A stretch of 64,000 bases of DNA from Coptis chinensis (lineage: Eukaryota; Streptophyta; Magnoliopsida; Ranunculales; Ranunculaceae): NCBI GenBank assembly GCA_015680905.1, contig CM027385.1:78575501-78639500 (forward strand). Direction: 5' to 3'. Made by a program: the position numbers and the translations under genes. The notes beneath the pieces were generated by a model, which made no database searches, was not told the DNA's origin, and was given only the letters and a program-made list of their open reading frames with translations. Below, in pieces: positions 23,260 through 34,980 of this stretch; the first letter of the stretch is position 1; each line of letters starts with the position of its first letter.

Positions 23260-23920
23260 ATTTTCTGACTTCTTAGTGTGAACTAAATTGTTTCCGGATC
23301 TTTAGAAAAAGAGAGACTTAAGAGTTTAATGAAACGAGGGTATATATAGTGGTTATTGCCTTCAAACAACCTTTTCCTAAAAGGTCGGTTCTATTGTTAG
23401 CCGAAACTTGGGGAACAAGTAGTGGAGGCAAAACCTAGCTTGGAGTGCAAGTAATTGAAAAAGAACGTTTAATTAATGAAATAACTAGATAATTAAGTCT
23501 GTTCATGCTGCTTTGTGCATATTTCAAAGCATTGGTGTGTATTTTGAAGTATCATGAAAGTGTAGGATGGCTAATAGATTTTTTAAAAAGGTTTGCACTT
23601 TGCAATGTGTATTACTGGTTGGGACATAGAGATGTTCATCGAACTCATTTCAATTTAATAAAGAGAGACGACTCTATTTTTGAAGAGAATAAACCACAAA
23701 ATTCTTGTGTAAAATTAATGGTGGCGAAAGGTGGTGAAGAGTGTCAGAAGTTGTGATGATTTGCTTTGGCATATGCACCATTTCCAAAAACACTATATCT
23801 TTGTATACGAAAGAAATTGGTTCACTGCCTATTACTGTAGTAGCATTTAAACCAAAAAAAGTATAGAATATGTGCGTGTATAAATTAACTCTTAAAACGG
23901 AACTAATTTTCTAGTAAAAT
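23260..23920. promoter_or_regulatory. Spacer between gene C 3' end and gene B 5' end
   Basis: This 660-bp spacer must carry the gene B promoter (nearest 23260) and the 3' flank of gene C. A TATATATA stretch at about 23340-23347, 80 bp upstream of the gene B start, is a plausible TATA element. A plus-strand open frame at 23505-23756 has no family resemblance and is probably spurious. Confidence 0.35.
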
Positions 23921-26900
23921 TTAAAAGGTTTCTATACTTGAATAAATTGGCTCTTGGTCGTACAATATTTCAACGATTAAACTGGCTCTTGGTAATGCCA
24001 ACAGCCTCTCACTAAAGTTCATCACCTGCGTCTGCTGATCAGGTGAATGCTTAAAGGTGACGACCAATCTCTCTAAGGAAATGGCATTCTTCAGCAAATA
24101 TTTAAGAAATTCAAGCTCAGCCAAGCCCTCTAGGATGCTTCCAATCTTGACAGACCTGAGCTTGTACAAGTCGCTCTGTTCTGATATAACAGTGGGCCCG
24201 AAAACTCTGATATCTTTGTCCTGCGAACTACCAACTTTTGCCTATAGAAACAAACAACAGTATGGGTTCAATAGAGTTGGTTTAGCAACATAAAACAAAG
24301 GCAAAAAACACGTTGGTATAGTTAGTTAGCATTCAATAACGATTTAGTATCACAAATAGAATCAATACTAGATGGTGTCTCTTGTTTCTTACCTTTACTG
24401 CGTCCACAATAAGTGTTTCCAAACAGTAAGAGTTCTGCAGTATGCACTTGATGCAATTGATGGATTCTCTGGAAAACCATGTTTTCAGCTTCAAATGCTT
24501 TAGAGCAGAAAATTGAGCAGGCCGGAGTTCAAATGCCTTTGGGATGACCTTGCCGATTTAAAAAAAATGAAAACCTAATCAGAATATGTAGAGCATCAAG
24601 GGAAACAAAAGAATATAGCAAGATCAGCACTAAATTTGCACTCTATGGGATAGCTAGAATATAGCAAAACCGTATTATCTGTGCTTGTCTTCCTCACAAA
24701 TGTATAAATTCAATGTATGACTGGAGGGATTATATTCGTAGGTATACTACCACAAAAATCGTAGCAAAAGAGATGGAAATCCAGTCAAACCTTTGCAGAC
24801 ATTTTAAGATGTCCACATTTTATCAGTCTTCGCATCCTTTGTGTTGGAAACACCTAAAGGTCCCTCACTAATCCCCTGCTCAAGCCTTAAATTGTTTCTA
24901 ATTTTTTTTCCATATTTCCATGAAGAACAAGAGGGCCAAAATGTGGACTAATCAGATACAAAGAAAAGGGCTAAGGGGCAATAACTGAAACAGAACAGCA
25001 CTTATTTTATCTTGAAAAAAAACTTTACAAAGAAAACAAATATATGGAAAAAAACAACTGCATGCTATATGGATGGCAACCAATTACAGAGAAGTAAAAA
25101 TATTGTTGCAGACAAATTAAGCCGCTAAGTCTGAAGCGACAATGAAAAACAGTGAGCTAGGTGATCCAGGGAGACCTTCATGGGTGAATAGATGGGAAGT
25201 ACCTGATATAACCTACTATAGGTTCACAGATGGATGAAAAGTGTGCTATTTTTCTTCAATATTTTGCTGGAAAGTCTATTATATAAACACTACCCTGTGT
25301 GGTTTCTGATGTAACCCACATTGTATATTCCCCCTCTTTTACAGCAGGACAATACCCAAGTATGTGTAGGGCCAAGTATTGAAGATTTTTAGTATAAGGT
25401 TAAGGTGAAGTTTTGTTCTTCCCATTTAATATTATAGTGCTGAGTGAGATCTCTAACAATGGATATGAAAAGTGATAGTTCTGGGCATCTTGGCTCTGCC
25501 ATTTGACATCTGTATTTGAAATGGGAGTCTATTGCATTTGACTTGTTAGTCACCAGCCGTGCATGACTTCTGTAAAGCAAAAGTGTCAGTTTACCAACCA
25601 AAACATTGTAACATCCACACAGTCTATAAGATTTCTCCTTCGAAACCAATTTAAACAGAGCTATGCACTCAATAGGCAAAATTAATATCCATATATATAT
25701 ATAAGCCCAACTCTAATTATGTGACTGCAAAACAAGCACCATGGCTTCAGGTAATCAATTGTTGCACACAAAGCAGGACCTCATTGTTTAACTTCTTGCA
25801 ATAGATAGGGGATGGCAGACTATATGTGTTAAATCACAGTTGGAAGCTGCCATATGTAACAGGAGCCTATATTTTGCTTGCTGTCTCATACTTCCAAGAA
25901 GGAAATTTTGCATTTGCCCTGGATGCAAAGCAAAATTTTAAGCTTAAGCAAAACAAGAAGGGAAGATCTATTTTACGTGTCTCTACGGAATGAACTAAAC
26001 GAAGACATGAATTCAACTTACTATAAAAGAAAGATCAGACTATCAGATCACAACAGTAAGCCTAACCAGGAAAAGTAATTGCCAATTCAATCATTGTAAA
26101 ACATGAGCATCGGAACATACCTCAACGAGCGGAGCAGATAACTTTAACGACCTGATCACATTGTGAAGCTCTCCAAGCATCTGTAATAACCCTGTACTTA
26201 ACTCGTCTATGGACTCAATGTCAATATCTGCCATGACAAGAGAAGGAACATTCTCCATGGCGTATTCATTAGAAGTATCATCTCTACACCTGAATGTTGT
26301 GAGGTTTGGAGCCGATACATTGATCTTACATTTTTCTTTGGACCGCGTACTAGCATTTCCGTAGAGCCTATCTATTTCCAAGTATTTAAGTTGAGGCCCA
26401 GAAATCGTGACTTCATTTGATTGATCAAGTCCACAAGTGATTAGAATAAGAGTTTCAAGTAGCGGACAACTTGATAAAAAGACTTCTATAGCTCCCTGAA
26501 AATGAAGTGATTGAAGATGCAGAGTTTTGAGACTTGGTAGATTCAAAGCTTCAGGTAGAGTCAACAAAGGCCTACGTAACACCTTGTGAATCAGGAAATG
26601 CAAGTCGCTTCGTGTCTCACCACACAGATAACACAGTATGGTCAACTTCAACGTTGTCAGTGATTTACATGTAAAAAGATACGGAGATAGCCTAAAGATT
26701 GAACAATCACCACAGAATTGGAGATCAAGTTCTCGAACATTACGCCGTACCGCATTTTGGATCAATGTATTTGTCTCCCTTGAATTAGAGATATGCACGT
26801 TTTGCCAGTTGAGACGAAAAGCCAAAATAGTAGAGGATTCGCGAAAGAAAAATACCTTGTTTAAGAAATCCTTATACATGCCCACACAAGGACAATCATG

Positions 26901-27122
26901 CCTGATTAGATTGTGGGTGCAATAGTTACGGAAGTCGAAGTTAAGATACGGGAAAGAAAGCCAAATCGATGTCCATGTTTTCGATAGAACACTTGTTTGT
27001 ACTATTTGTTTCATGTCTAGGGAAGAGAGTATGTGAGTAAGAAGTGAATCTGGTAAGGTGCTAATTCTATCTTCATTATCAGTCATTGACTCGTGCATGC
27101 TTTCTTGAATTGTAATCTGCAT
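23921..27122 (-). CDS. F-box/LRR/FBD protein, gene C
   Basis: Three exons, 26121-27122, 24393-24548 and 23921-24241, join in phase 0, giving about 492 residues. Intron 1 is 1572 bp and intron 2 is 151 bp; exon 2 is 156 bp, exactly as in gene B. The F-box lies at residues about 18-60 (RISTLPDSLLTHILSSLDMK, VLSKTWTSIWLSFPYLNFDF). LRR-like repeats follow (LPSLKTLHLQSLHF, SSCPLLETLILITC, APNLTTFRCRDD), then the FBD domain (LKNAISLERLVVTF, ERLLALPRASLIVEILY). Its role is presumably substrate receptor of an SCF ubiquitin ligase. Start choice is uncertain: the first Met (27122) overlaps a good acceptor (CCATGCAG), and a donor at about 27314 suggests a 5' UTR intron, so translation may start at 27098 or 27086. 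The reading frame is undamaged. Confidence 0.88.
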
Positions 27123-27523
27123 GGAAACAACTTAGCAAACTAAATAATAATTAAGCAGCATGTCCAGTTCATTAATTAAGTTGTGACAAATTAGCGATTG
27201 AACGAATAAAAACAACCATTCCTTCAATATTTTAGCACAAGACTTAAAATTTCATATTCATAATTTCATACAGATAAAGAAAAACTAAAGCATAGGTAAA
27301 AAAGATTTTACCTCGCTGTGCCCACAGGAAAATTGAAAGATTTCACAGTGCGACAGTTAGGGCTCCAGACTTATTTTTAATTAAAACCTATGTATAGCAA
27401 CTTCGAAATTCCTGCTTATGAAGTTCCTAATATAGTTATCGGTCCTAATTAACTACTTATTTGGCATGCCGATACATTCAGCTGTGTAGTGTGACATATC
27501 GGTATTTGCCGACATCTCATTAC
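27123..27523 (-). promoter_or_regulatory. Gene C 5' leader, probable UTR intron and promoter
   Basis: On the minus strand a donor (GAG, then GTAAAATC, at about 27314) and an acceptor (TTTCCATGCAG, ending about 27120) could delimit a leader intron of about 195 bp. The rest of the stretch upstream of the donor would be 5' UTR and promoter. No clear TATA box could be assigned. Confidence 0.4.
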
Positions 27524-27712
27524 CTTAAGAGTGCTTCTACAGCAACACACACTTTGAACACAATTTGTGAACACAATGACGTGGCAATCTGAGAGACCTT
27601 GATTTCCAGTACTTCTTTGAGAAATATACACGCACCCCCTGCCTGATGAGTGCCACGTCATTGTGTTCACAATTTTCGGTTCATTTTGTGTGTTGCTAAA
27701 GACTTTTCCTTC
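27524..27712. mobile_element. MITE with long terminal inverted repeats
   Basis: The left half (AACACAATTTGTGAACACAA, then TGACGTGGC) and the right half (GCCACGTCATTGTGTTCACA) are inverted copies of one another over about 60 bp; both also contain a GCAACACACA motif. The total is about 190 bp. The structure is that of a fold-back MITE; the superfamily and target duplication are not clear. It lies just upstream of gene C, and its conserved TGACGTGGC core contains an ACGT element of the kind bound by bZIP factors. Confidence 0.65.
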
Positions 27713-28070
27713 AAAATATGTTGGGTTACAATTCAGAAAGGCTGGTGGAGACCCTACACCAGAGCTCATGCAAAAGTATAGAATTTGAAAAATAATAAAT
27801 TAAGGCAGAAGTCTTTTTGCTTATTTGCTTTTATTTTTAATAGAATAAAGGATATGATAAAATTTACTGTTTATTAAATAAAAATTATTATATTTTCAAT
27901 TCTTACAATAAGTTCAGTGTCATCTCCAGAGGATCTAATGGGCATAGTGTAAGAAATGCTGATATTTAGTACTGAGTTAGATCAACTACGAGACCATTTA
28001 TATAACAGGGCCATGTGTACCCTTCTTGGAGATTAGTCATTTAACTCCAAATAATCAACCAACCCACTTA
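27713..28070. other. Intergenic, AT-rich, no gene
   Basis: AT-rich spacer between the small MITE and the Harbinger-like element; nothing recognised. Confidence 0.5.
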
Positions 28071-28373
28071 GGGGCTATTTGTTTTTTTGGGTTAAGTTAT
28101 AAGAGGGTATTATAAGACCATGTGTTCTAAGAGGGTCTTATAAGATGGTCTTATAAAGTGGTTTGTTTTTTATTTTAAGTTCCTCTTATAAGCACTTGTA
28201 AAAATAGAAAAAACAAATACATTACATCTTATAGATGGTTATTTGACAAATATAACCCTACTTTACATCACATTTAACTTGAATATATTAATTTGAAACA
28301 AACATATAGTTTGATTTTCAATTTTAAATCAATTTTGATAATTAGAATATCGATTTTAGAAAACTACCTTAAT

Positions 28374-28700
28374 TGGCGGTGGTGGTGGTAGTGGTCTTAA
28401 TAGCACGATGGTGGTGGTAGTAGAGGTGATGATATTGGTTTTAATATCACGGTGATGGTGGTCGTAGTAGAAGTGGTGGATGTCTTAATAGCACGGTGGT
28501 GGTGGTGGTGATAGTCTTAATAGTATGGTGGTGGTGGTAGCGGTGGTTTTAATAGCACAGTGGTGGTGGTGGTGGTGATAGTCTTAATAATACGGTGATA
28601 GTGGTGGTGGAGGTAATGATGGTGGTGGTGGTAATGGCGGCAGTAGTGGTGGTGGTTTTAATAGTTTGGTGGTGGTGGTGGTGGTAGCCGGTGGTGGCTA
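28374..28700. repeat. GGT-rich minisatellite
   Basis: About seven degenerate copies (about 30-60 bp each) of a unit made of GGTGGTGGTGGT plus CTTAATAGCACGGT. It is strongly strand-asymmetric: the plus strand is nearly all G, T and A. Confidence 0.85.
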
Positions 28701-28762
28701 GGGTAATAGAGTTATTTGGAAAATAAGATAATGAAAAAAGAAAAAAGGAGAAATAAGGATAA

Positions 28763-29057
28763 GGCTGAGTCCAATGGCTCCCTATCCCTTTAAAAGTAGA
28801 GCTAAAGTCAACAGATTTTACTCTCTATCATTAATTTCCTCTTTATATATACAAAGGATTCTACTCTATATCTCTATTTTACTCTCTATATATAGAGAGT
28901 AAAATAGAGATAGAGAGTAAAATCCTTTGTATATATACATAGAAAAATAATGATTTAGCTCTATTTTGTTGACTTTAGCTCTATTTTGTTGATTTTAACT
29001 CTACTTTATTGACTTTAACACTACTTTTAAAGGGATAGGGAGTCATTGGACTCAGCC
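28763..29057. mobile_element. Nested palindromic Tourist-type MITE, TAA TSD
   Basis: The 295-bp element starts GGCTGAGTCCAATGGCTCCC and ends GGGAGTCATTGGACTCAGCC, near-perfect inverted termini, flanked by TAA at 28760-28762 and 29058-29060. The centre is a long palindrome (ACTCTCTATATATAGAGAGT), so the whole unit can fold on itself. A second copy without its left 23 bp is present at 29288-29559 through the tandem duplication. Confidence 0.85.
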
Positions 29058-29789
29058 TAAGGGTATATGGACGGGGGTGTTTGAGTCATTTTTCAAGTTA
29101 TAAGATTTATAGAATTGAAGTAGATCCAATTTTGGTACTTATAGAATTTGAGCCTCTTATAAGACATTTCTAGTAAAATGCCTCTTATAAGAGGCAAAAA
29201 ACAAACAAAAAAAATGTCCAAAATCACTTGGCCACATTTTATAAGAGGTTATAACACCTCAAGATCTTATAAGAGGCAAAAACAATTCCCTTTAAAAGTA
29301 GAGCTAAAGTCAACAGATTTTACTCTCTATCATTAATTTCCTCTTTATATATACAAAGGATTCTACTCTATATCTCTATTTTACTCTCTATATATAGAGA
29401 GTAAAATAGAAATAGAGAGTAAAATCCTTTGTATATATACATAGAAAAATAATGATTTAGCTCTATTTTGTTGACTTTAGCTCTATTTTGTTGATTTTAA
29501 CTCTACTTTATTGACTTTAACACTACTTTTAAAGGGATAGGGAGTCATTGGACTCAGCCTAAGGGTATATGGACGGAGGTGTTTGAGTCATTTTTCAAGT
29601 TATAAGATTTATAGAATTGAAGTAGATCCAATTTTGGTACTTATAGAATTTGAGCCTCTTATAAGACATTTCTAGTAAAATGCCTCTTATAAGAGGCAAA
29701 AAACAAACAAAAAAAATGTCCAAAATCACTGGGCCACATTTTATAAGAGGTTATAACACCTCAAGATCTTATAAGAGGCAAAAACAAAT
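28786..29789. repeat. 502-bp tandem duplication
   Basis: Units 28786-29287 and 29288-29789 have the same sequence with only scattered single-base differences (for example ATAGAGATAG versus ATAGAAATAG, and GACGGGGG versus GACGGAGG). Each unit spans most of the nested MITE plus the right subterminal part of the Harbinger-like element. The duplication therefore happened after the MITE inserted. Confidence 0.95.
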
Positions 29790-29797
29790 GGCCCTTA

Positions 29798-30093
29798 ATC
29801 TATGTTGAAATTGCTCTCATTAACCAACAAAAACTGTAGTCTATAGGTTAAGCCGTGAGGAACTGTCAAAACCTATTCCGATGGACATACCATCACAACA
29901 CCGAATTGTGATTTTTCTTTTTCCATCTTTTCAGCAAGAAGGCTTCACAGAAAGTAACACGAGAACTTGAGAATTTAGGATGTGTTATATGTCCAATTCC
30001 ACTCCAGGGCAATACACATGCATAGCCTCACAGAAGCACTAAATTAAATATAACTAGTCCAGAAGCTTAACGCATAGTTGTCACCCCTTAGAG
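29798..30093. other. Intergenic, 3' flank of pseudogene D
   Basis: About 300 bp of AT-rich sequence with nothing recognised. Confidence 0.5.
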
Positions 30094-30643
30094 TCATTTA
30101 AACAGTATTTCTGCATTTGAAGAAGCTTTTGGATATGCCATTAGCCTCTCACTAAAACTCGTCAAGAGGATCTCGCTTTCATGTGAACGTTCCTTCGAGG
30201 TGAAGATGGTCAACTTTTCCAAGATGCTTGCATTCTTCAGAAAAAACTTTAAAAATTTAAGTTCATTAGCACATCCTCGGACATAGTGTATCTCTATTAA
30301 CTTGAGACAACGAAAAGTTGATTTCTGCACGAAAGACAAATGTTTCCCAATACTTACGTAGCTTTGATGGCCTAACATGTCTCTAATGAACAAAACAGAA
30401 CCAATAATCAAAACACTCTACATGTAGATTAATTTTTCTGAATTGTGCTAAACTGAAAGGGGGATATATAACTGATCAAAGTGATTGAGTTGCTTATTGG
30501 TATTACTCAGAGTCCTACAATATCAGAATCTAACAGATTTTTGAGCAACAGTGTCGGATCTTTGCTTGAACCCAAAGTTGACGAGCTCATTGACTTGAAA
30601 AAGTATCACATGCTAAATCAATCCCATGTATATCATTTGTATT

Positions 30644-31258
30644 TATAGGATTTTATCGATATCTCATGCATGATTCCTACGATATATACAATTACGTTAT
30701 ACCACATGCCCGCATAAAAAAATAAGCAATGAAATGTAAGATCGTACCTTGGTCACGACTTTCAATTTGAAGTTCCAAGCTTTGATCTACAGGAGAAGAT
30801 GTTCTTGGCACACTCAAGATCTTCTTCTTCTTAACTTTGCTGGAGTCAAGTTCCAACCACGAACGGGAAGCAACCTTTTTTTTTCACGAACCAAGAACCA
30901 AGAACTGACAATGGCTAGAGAGGATACCACCTATGGAATCTCCACAAATTACGGGCTTCTACTTTAGAAAATGTTGGAGGTTTGCCATTAAAGGAGAGAG
31001 AGCTTTTCTTGTTGTTAGGATGATCAATATATGAGAGGTGGGGTCTATTTATAGAGGTTCCCACCTCCTCAATATTGGATAGGATAGAGTCCTATACTCA
31101 TCTAATATCAGATTGGATAGAGTCCTATACTCATCTAATATCAGATAGGATAGAGTCATTCTATCCTATACTCATCTAATATCTGATAGGATAGAGTCCT
31201 ATACTTTCGATGGTTTATCCTTATCTTGGCGGGCGCCTATCCAACCTTATTTCCAACA
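30644..31258 (-). repeat. 3' LTR of the 30.6-40.6 kb copia element
   Basis: This 615-bp LTR matches 39901-40568 throughout (for example AGGATTTTATCGATATCTCA and CAATTTGAAGTTCCAAGC). On the minus strand it begins TGTTGGAAATAAGG. Its terminal CA is changed to TA. It has four copies of the 33-bp internal repeat. Confidence 0.9.
31074..31205. repeat. 33-bp minisatellite inside the 3' LTR (4 units)
   Basis: The repeated core is GATAGAGTCCTATACTCATC followed by TAATATC(A/T)GAT. Four units are present, one of them disturbed. Confidence 0.9.
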
Positions 31259-32290
31259 TCTCCCACTCGCCCACAACGAAGAAGGTTTCTAAGAGAAGCA
31301 TTTAAGTAGAATGCTTAGCCATTTGTGTGTCTCACACGGCAAATGGTTCGTGTGACCCTAGCACACGTATCATGATATCTGTGAAGTAGCAAGTCGCAAT
31401 GAAAAGCACGACACAATGATCTACCATGAAAGTGATCTTAAAGAAGATGAATCCAAAACCTAATATCGGAGAGAGTGTGTATACCCCAAGATCTGTTTGT
31501 TTCATCACTTTGACAAATAGCACTCATCCCTATGAGTCCACACCATAAAGTCAAAACGTATCACATGATTCACAATTATCATCAATTGTCCCGCCGTAGA
31601 ATCCCGGTGATTGTGTGATAAACCCGAGTTTTTTTACCCTTTGCACATGAAGTCATTGTCGCCGAGTTCTACCAACTTCCCAAGATGCATCCGGTCGGCC
31701 TTTTAGTAAGAGCTTGTGGGGAGCAAACCAAAGTTACGAAGTAGTCCTCTTATTTTTCTTGACAAGGTCAAAAGTTCAAGAAGGGTACCATTCGATATGT
31801 TTTAAACAAAAATATATCAATAGAGCTCACATAGCAAGAATTTTAGGGATATTTCTTTTCTTGCTCGGGTGGTCAACTATACACATGTTGTGTGAAAACA
31901 TGTCATGGCAAGAGTATCTAATTTGTTTACTCAACAATAGATATCTGTATGTCCACTCATACCATGCAAGTGTTGTCATCCCTAATGACAATTCCAAGGA
32001 TACTATGCTCCCACTTGGCAACAACCGTTTGTAGGTTTAGGCGAGAATCTTCCCTATGAAACCTGTTTCTTCTTATCCAATTATAAGAAGGGGCATGACT
32101 CGAAGACTAGGTCCACCCTTCCTATAAGGTTTAGTGACTTGTCAAGCTAAACTCCCAATTGTTTAAAATGGAAGTATTTGTTCATGTGAGTGAACCGGTC
32201 AACCCTACCGACATACATATGAGATGATAAAGCGATTATAATGAGAATGCAATCGATCTGGAAAGAATGCACTTTTATTCATTAAACCAT
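31259..32290 (-). other. Copia 3' untranslated region
   Basis: This lies between the end of RNase H and the 3' LTR. It begins (minus-strand right to left) after the RNase H remnant and ends at the polypurine tract next to 31259. Plus- and minus-strand open frames here show no domain. Confidence 0.5.
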
Positions 32291-32299
32291 CAAAGTGTT

Positions 32300-33790
32300 C
32301 TTAACATAATCACATCCTCTTTAACCCAAGCATTTTTACATGTGCAAGGAAGAGTTCCTTTGGAATAGGTTTGGTCGATGGATCGCAACCATCGATTAGT
32401 GGATATATGTTGTAGAACCACTTTCTTCTTCATTATCATTTGTCGTACGTAGTGGTATTTTAACTCTATATGCTTGGTTCTTCCATGGTACTTTGGATCT
32501 TTAGCATATGCAAAGCAGCCATCTTTGTCGCCACCCGGATGTGAACCGGTTCAAGACTCTTGAGAACACCGACAAGTGTTTGATGAATCGTCGAGCCACC
32601 ATGACCTCCGTGTGGCGAAGAGCAACATGCAATATACTTTCGGCTTCCATAGTTGAAAGTGCTATGGAAGTTTGCTTTTTCTTTGCTCCGGGGATATAGC
32701 ACCTCCATTCATTATGTAGGTATATCCCGAAGTTGACTTCCTCTCATCAAGGTCTCGGCCAATTCGGCATCGGAGTACCCAATCGCCTTTTAAGATCTTT
32801 CCTTGGTAGACAAGTGAGTAGTCCACGGTGCCTTTTAGATACCTCATTATCTTCTTGACTGACCTTCAATTAATGCGACCCGTGGATTTGTTTGGAACCT
32901 TGATACTAACCCAACTGCATAGCAGATGTCCGGCCTTGTACACAACATTGCATACATAAGGCTTCCATCAAGGCGGCTTGAGTATGGTACATTTTTCATA
33001 GCCCCGAGTTTGAAGGAGGATTCTTGGGAGACATTTTAGAACTCAAAGACTCTCCTAGACTTTATGGGAGATCCACTTGCTTACAATCGGTCATGTTGAA
33101 TCTTTCCAAAACCTTCTTGATATATGTCTCCTGAGACAAAGATAACAAGCGTTTGGGCCGATGACGAGTTATTTTAACTCCTAAGACATAACTAGCTTCA
33201 CCCATGTCCTTCATTTGAAGTTTAATGACAACCACTCCTTAGTGGAATTTATCAATGCCTTATTGTTACCTCGCTAACAAAATGTCATCCACATATATAG
33301 ATAGAATCACAAAACCATTTTTAGATGTCTTGACATATACGCAATGGTCCTCATTTACCATTTCGAATTTGTCTTGAAGCATTGCTTCATGGAATCTCGA
33401 GATTCCACCGTCTAGAGGCCTGTTTTAAACCATATATGGATGCATTTCGGTTTACACACTTTGTGTTCGACCTTGATTGAAAAACCCGTGGGTTGATCCA
33501 TATAGATTTCCTCTTGTAATTCTCCATTGAGAAAAGCGGTTTTGACATCCATCCGGTAAAGCTCTAAATCTAAATGGGCAACCATTGACAAGAGGAGACG
33601 ATGGAGGCAAATCTCACCATCTTTGGTGAGAAGGTGTCATCATAGTCTATTCCTTCTTTTTGGGTGTAACCTTTTGCAACAAGCCTAGCTTTGAATTTGT
33701 CTATGTTCCCTTCCGCAAGATTTTTCTTGATCTTGAGAACCCACTTGTTCCCCGATAGATCTCTCTGTTTGGAGGTAGATCAACTAAGTC
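32300..33790 (-). pseudogene. Copia reverse transcriptase and RNase H remnant
   Basis: Read on the minus strand from 33790: RT start ([20 protein letters not shown]), then the catalytic motif ILSIYVDDILLA (YVDD at 33284-33295), the C-terminal RT block MYAMLCTRPDICYAVGL (about 32900-32950), and RNase H (MRYLKGTVDYSLVYQGK, LDERKSTSGYTYIMNGGAIS at 32662-32847, then LSTMEAE in another frame). Several one-base indels and stops break the frame, including one within RNase H. The domain order confirms Ty1-copia. Confidence 0.85.
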
Positions 33791-33799
33791 CCATACTTT

Positions 33800-34980
33800 G
33801 TTTTTCTTCATCGACTCCAATTCTTCCTTCATAGCTTCCATCCACTTACTTGTATTGGACCCAGAAATAGCCTCCTTGAACGTTTTAGGTTCATCAGATA
33901 TTTCTGTAAGTGCATTGGTCATATTTATCTCCCCTTCAATCTCAAACCGACGTTTGGGGATATGGCCTCTAACACTTTTACGAGGTTGGGATTGATCAAT
34001 CATTTGACCAATGCCATTGTTACTAGAATCAGGGTTGATGAAAGTTTCATCTTCGCCTTGTTCATCAGCAGTTATAAGGTTATCAACTTCGTAAAGTTGT
34101 ATATCCTTATCAACCTCACCCCTCATTGGGTATTGAGAAGGACATGCCCTAGCATAGTGTCCCATCTGATGACAACGGAAGCATTCAACACTAGTCATTT
34201 CTATCGACTTCCTAGGTTTCTTTTGCTGTGGGTTAGGCTTGGCCTTTTCCTTGCCTTTCCCTTTTCCACTTTTCTTGTTCCAAGGAGCCTTCCTATTTTT
34301 GGAGTTGACAACATTTGCTTCAGTTTGAACAACAGGCTTTTCATTGAGAAGCCTTTGTTCCTCAAGCTTCACATTTCCTTTGCACTGTGCAAAGTTTGTG
34401 ATCTTGTCGTCATCGTCAAGATAAAACGAAATTGTTCCCAAGTTTTAGGTAAAGACCTAATGACGGCTTGAATTTGTTGATTATTTGACGGGACTGTCCC
34501 CGCAGGCTAACTTCGGTAACCATGTTTCTCATCACCGTGCAATGTTGTGTCATAGAGGTATGGGGCAGTTTTGATAAATTTGTCAAAACTCATTTGTAGC
34601 CTCCTCCGGTTTGTGCGAAGAGTCGTACCCCAAGGTCGCCTTTTTCGCTTCCCATAGCTCTTTAGCCGATCCAAGGCCATCATACCGCATCATGAAGTCA
34701 TTCCTCATGGTGCCAAGTATGGCAATTCGGGCAACATTATCTTTGCTTGTATACTCATTGTACTTTTTAAGTACAAAGGTATAAGCAGCTTGTGTTAATC
34801 CTTCCGGTAGGTTACGCTCTTCGTCTCCGGTTATTACATCAATGACCTTCCTATCGCGGAATTAACCTAACTTTCCTAGACCAAAGTTCGTAATTCTTAT
34901 CGTTTAACAAGTCCTTTTCAGGTAGCAAAGAAGCGGGGATTTTCCATCGGGTGCCATTCTATCAAGTTTGAATTCCAAAA
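33800..34980 (-). pseudogene. Copia Gag remnant fused to pre-RT region (PR-INT deleted)
   Basis: On the minus strand this starts MAPDGKSP at about 34957. It continues through LLNDKNYELW and MRNDFMMRYDGLGSAKELWE to a CCHC knuckle (CFRCHQMGHYARAC, about 34170), with frameshifts near 34900 and 34560. Directly after the knuckle the open frame runs into SQYPMRGEVDKDIQLYEV and on to the RT start. Protease and integrase, present in the other arm, have thus been removed, possibly through short homology at the QYP codons. Confidence 0.82.

Larger units (their letters stand above)
28071..29794. mobile_element. PIF/Harbinger-like non-autonomous element, TTA TSD
   Basis: The left end GGGGCTATTTGTTTTTTTGG and the complement of the right end, GGGCCATTTGTTTTTGCC, form inverted termini. 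Both are flanked by TTA (28068-28070 and 29795-29797), the target duplication preferred by PIF/Harbinger elements. Many TCTTATAAGAGG blocks occur near both ends as subterminal inverted repeats. The interior encodes no transposase. It holds a GGT-rich minisatellite, a nested MITE and a 502-bp tandem duplication. The boundaries are read directly and the superfamily is inferred. Confidence 0.75.

Noticed and set aside
23505-23756. 83-codon plus-strand frame between genes B and C
   Set aside because: Composition like random AT-rich DNA; lies in the gene B promoter region on the opposite strand.
25389-25679. 96-codon minus-strand frame
   Set aside because: Lies inside intron 1 of gene C and lacks any FBD or other motif.
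33798-34471. Plus-strand open frames over the copia Gag/RT region
   Set aside because: They are antisense shadows of the minus-strand Gag-RT remnant.
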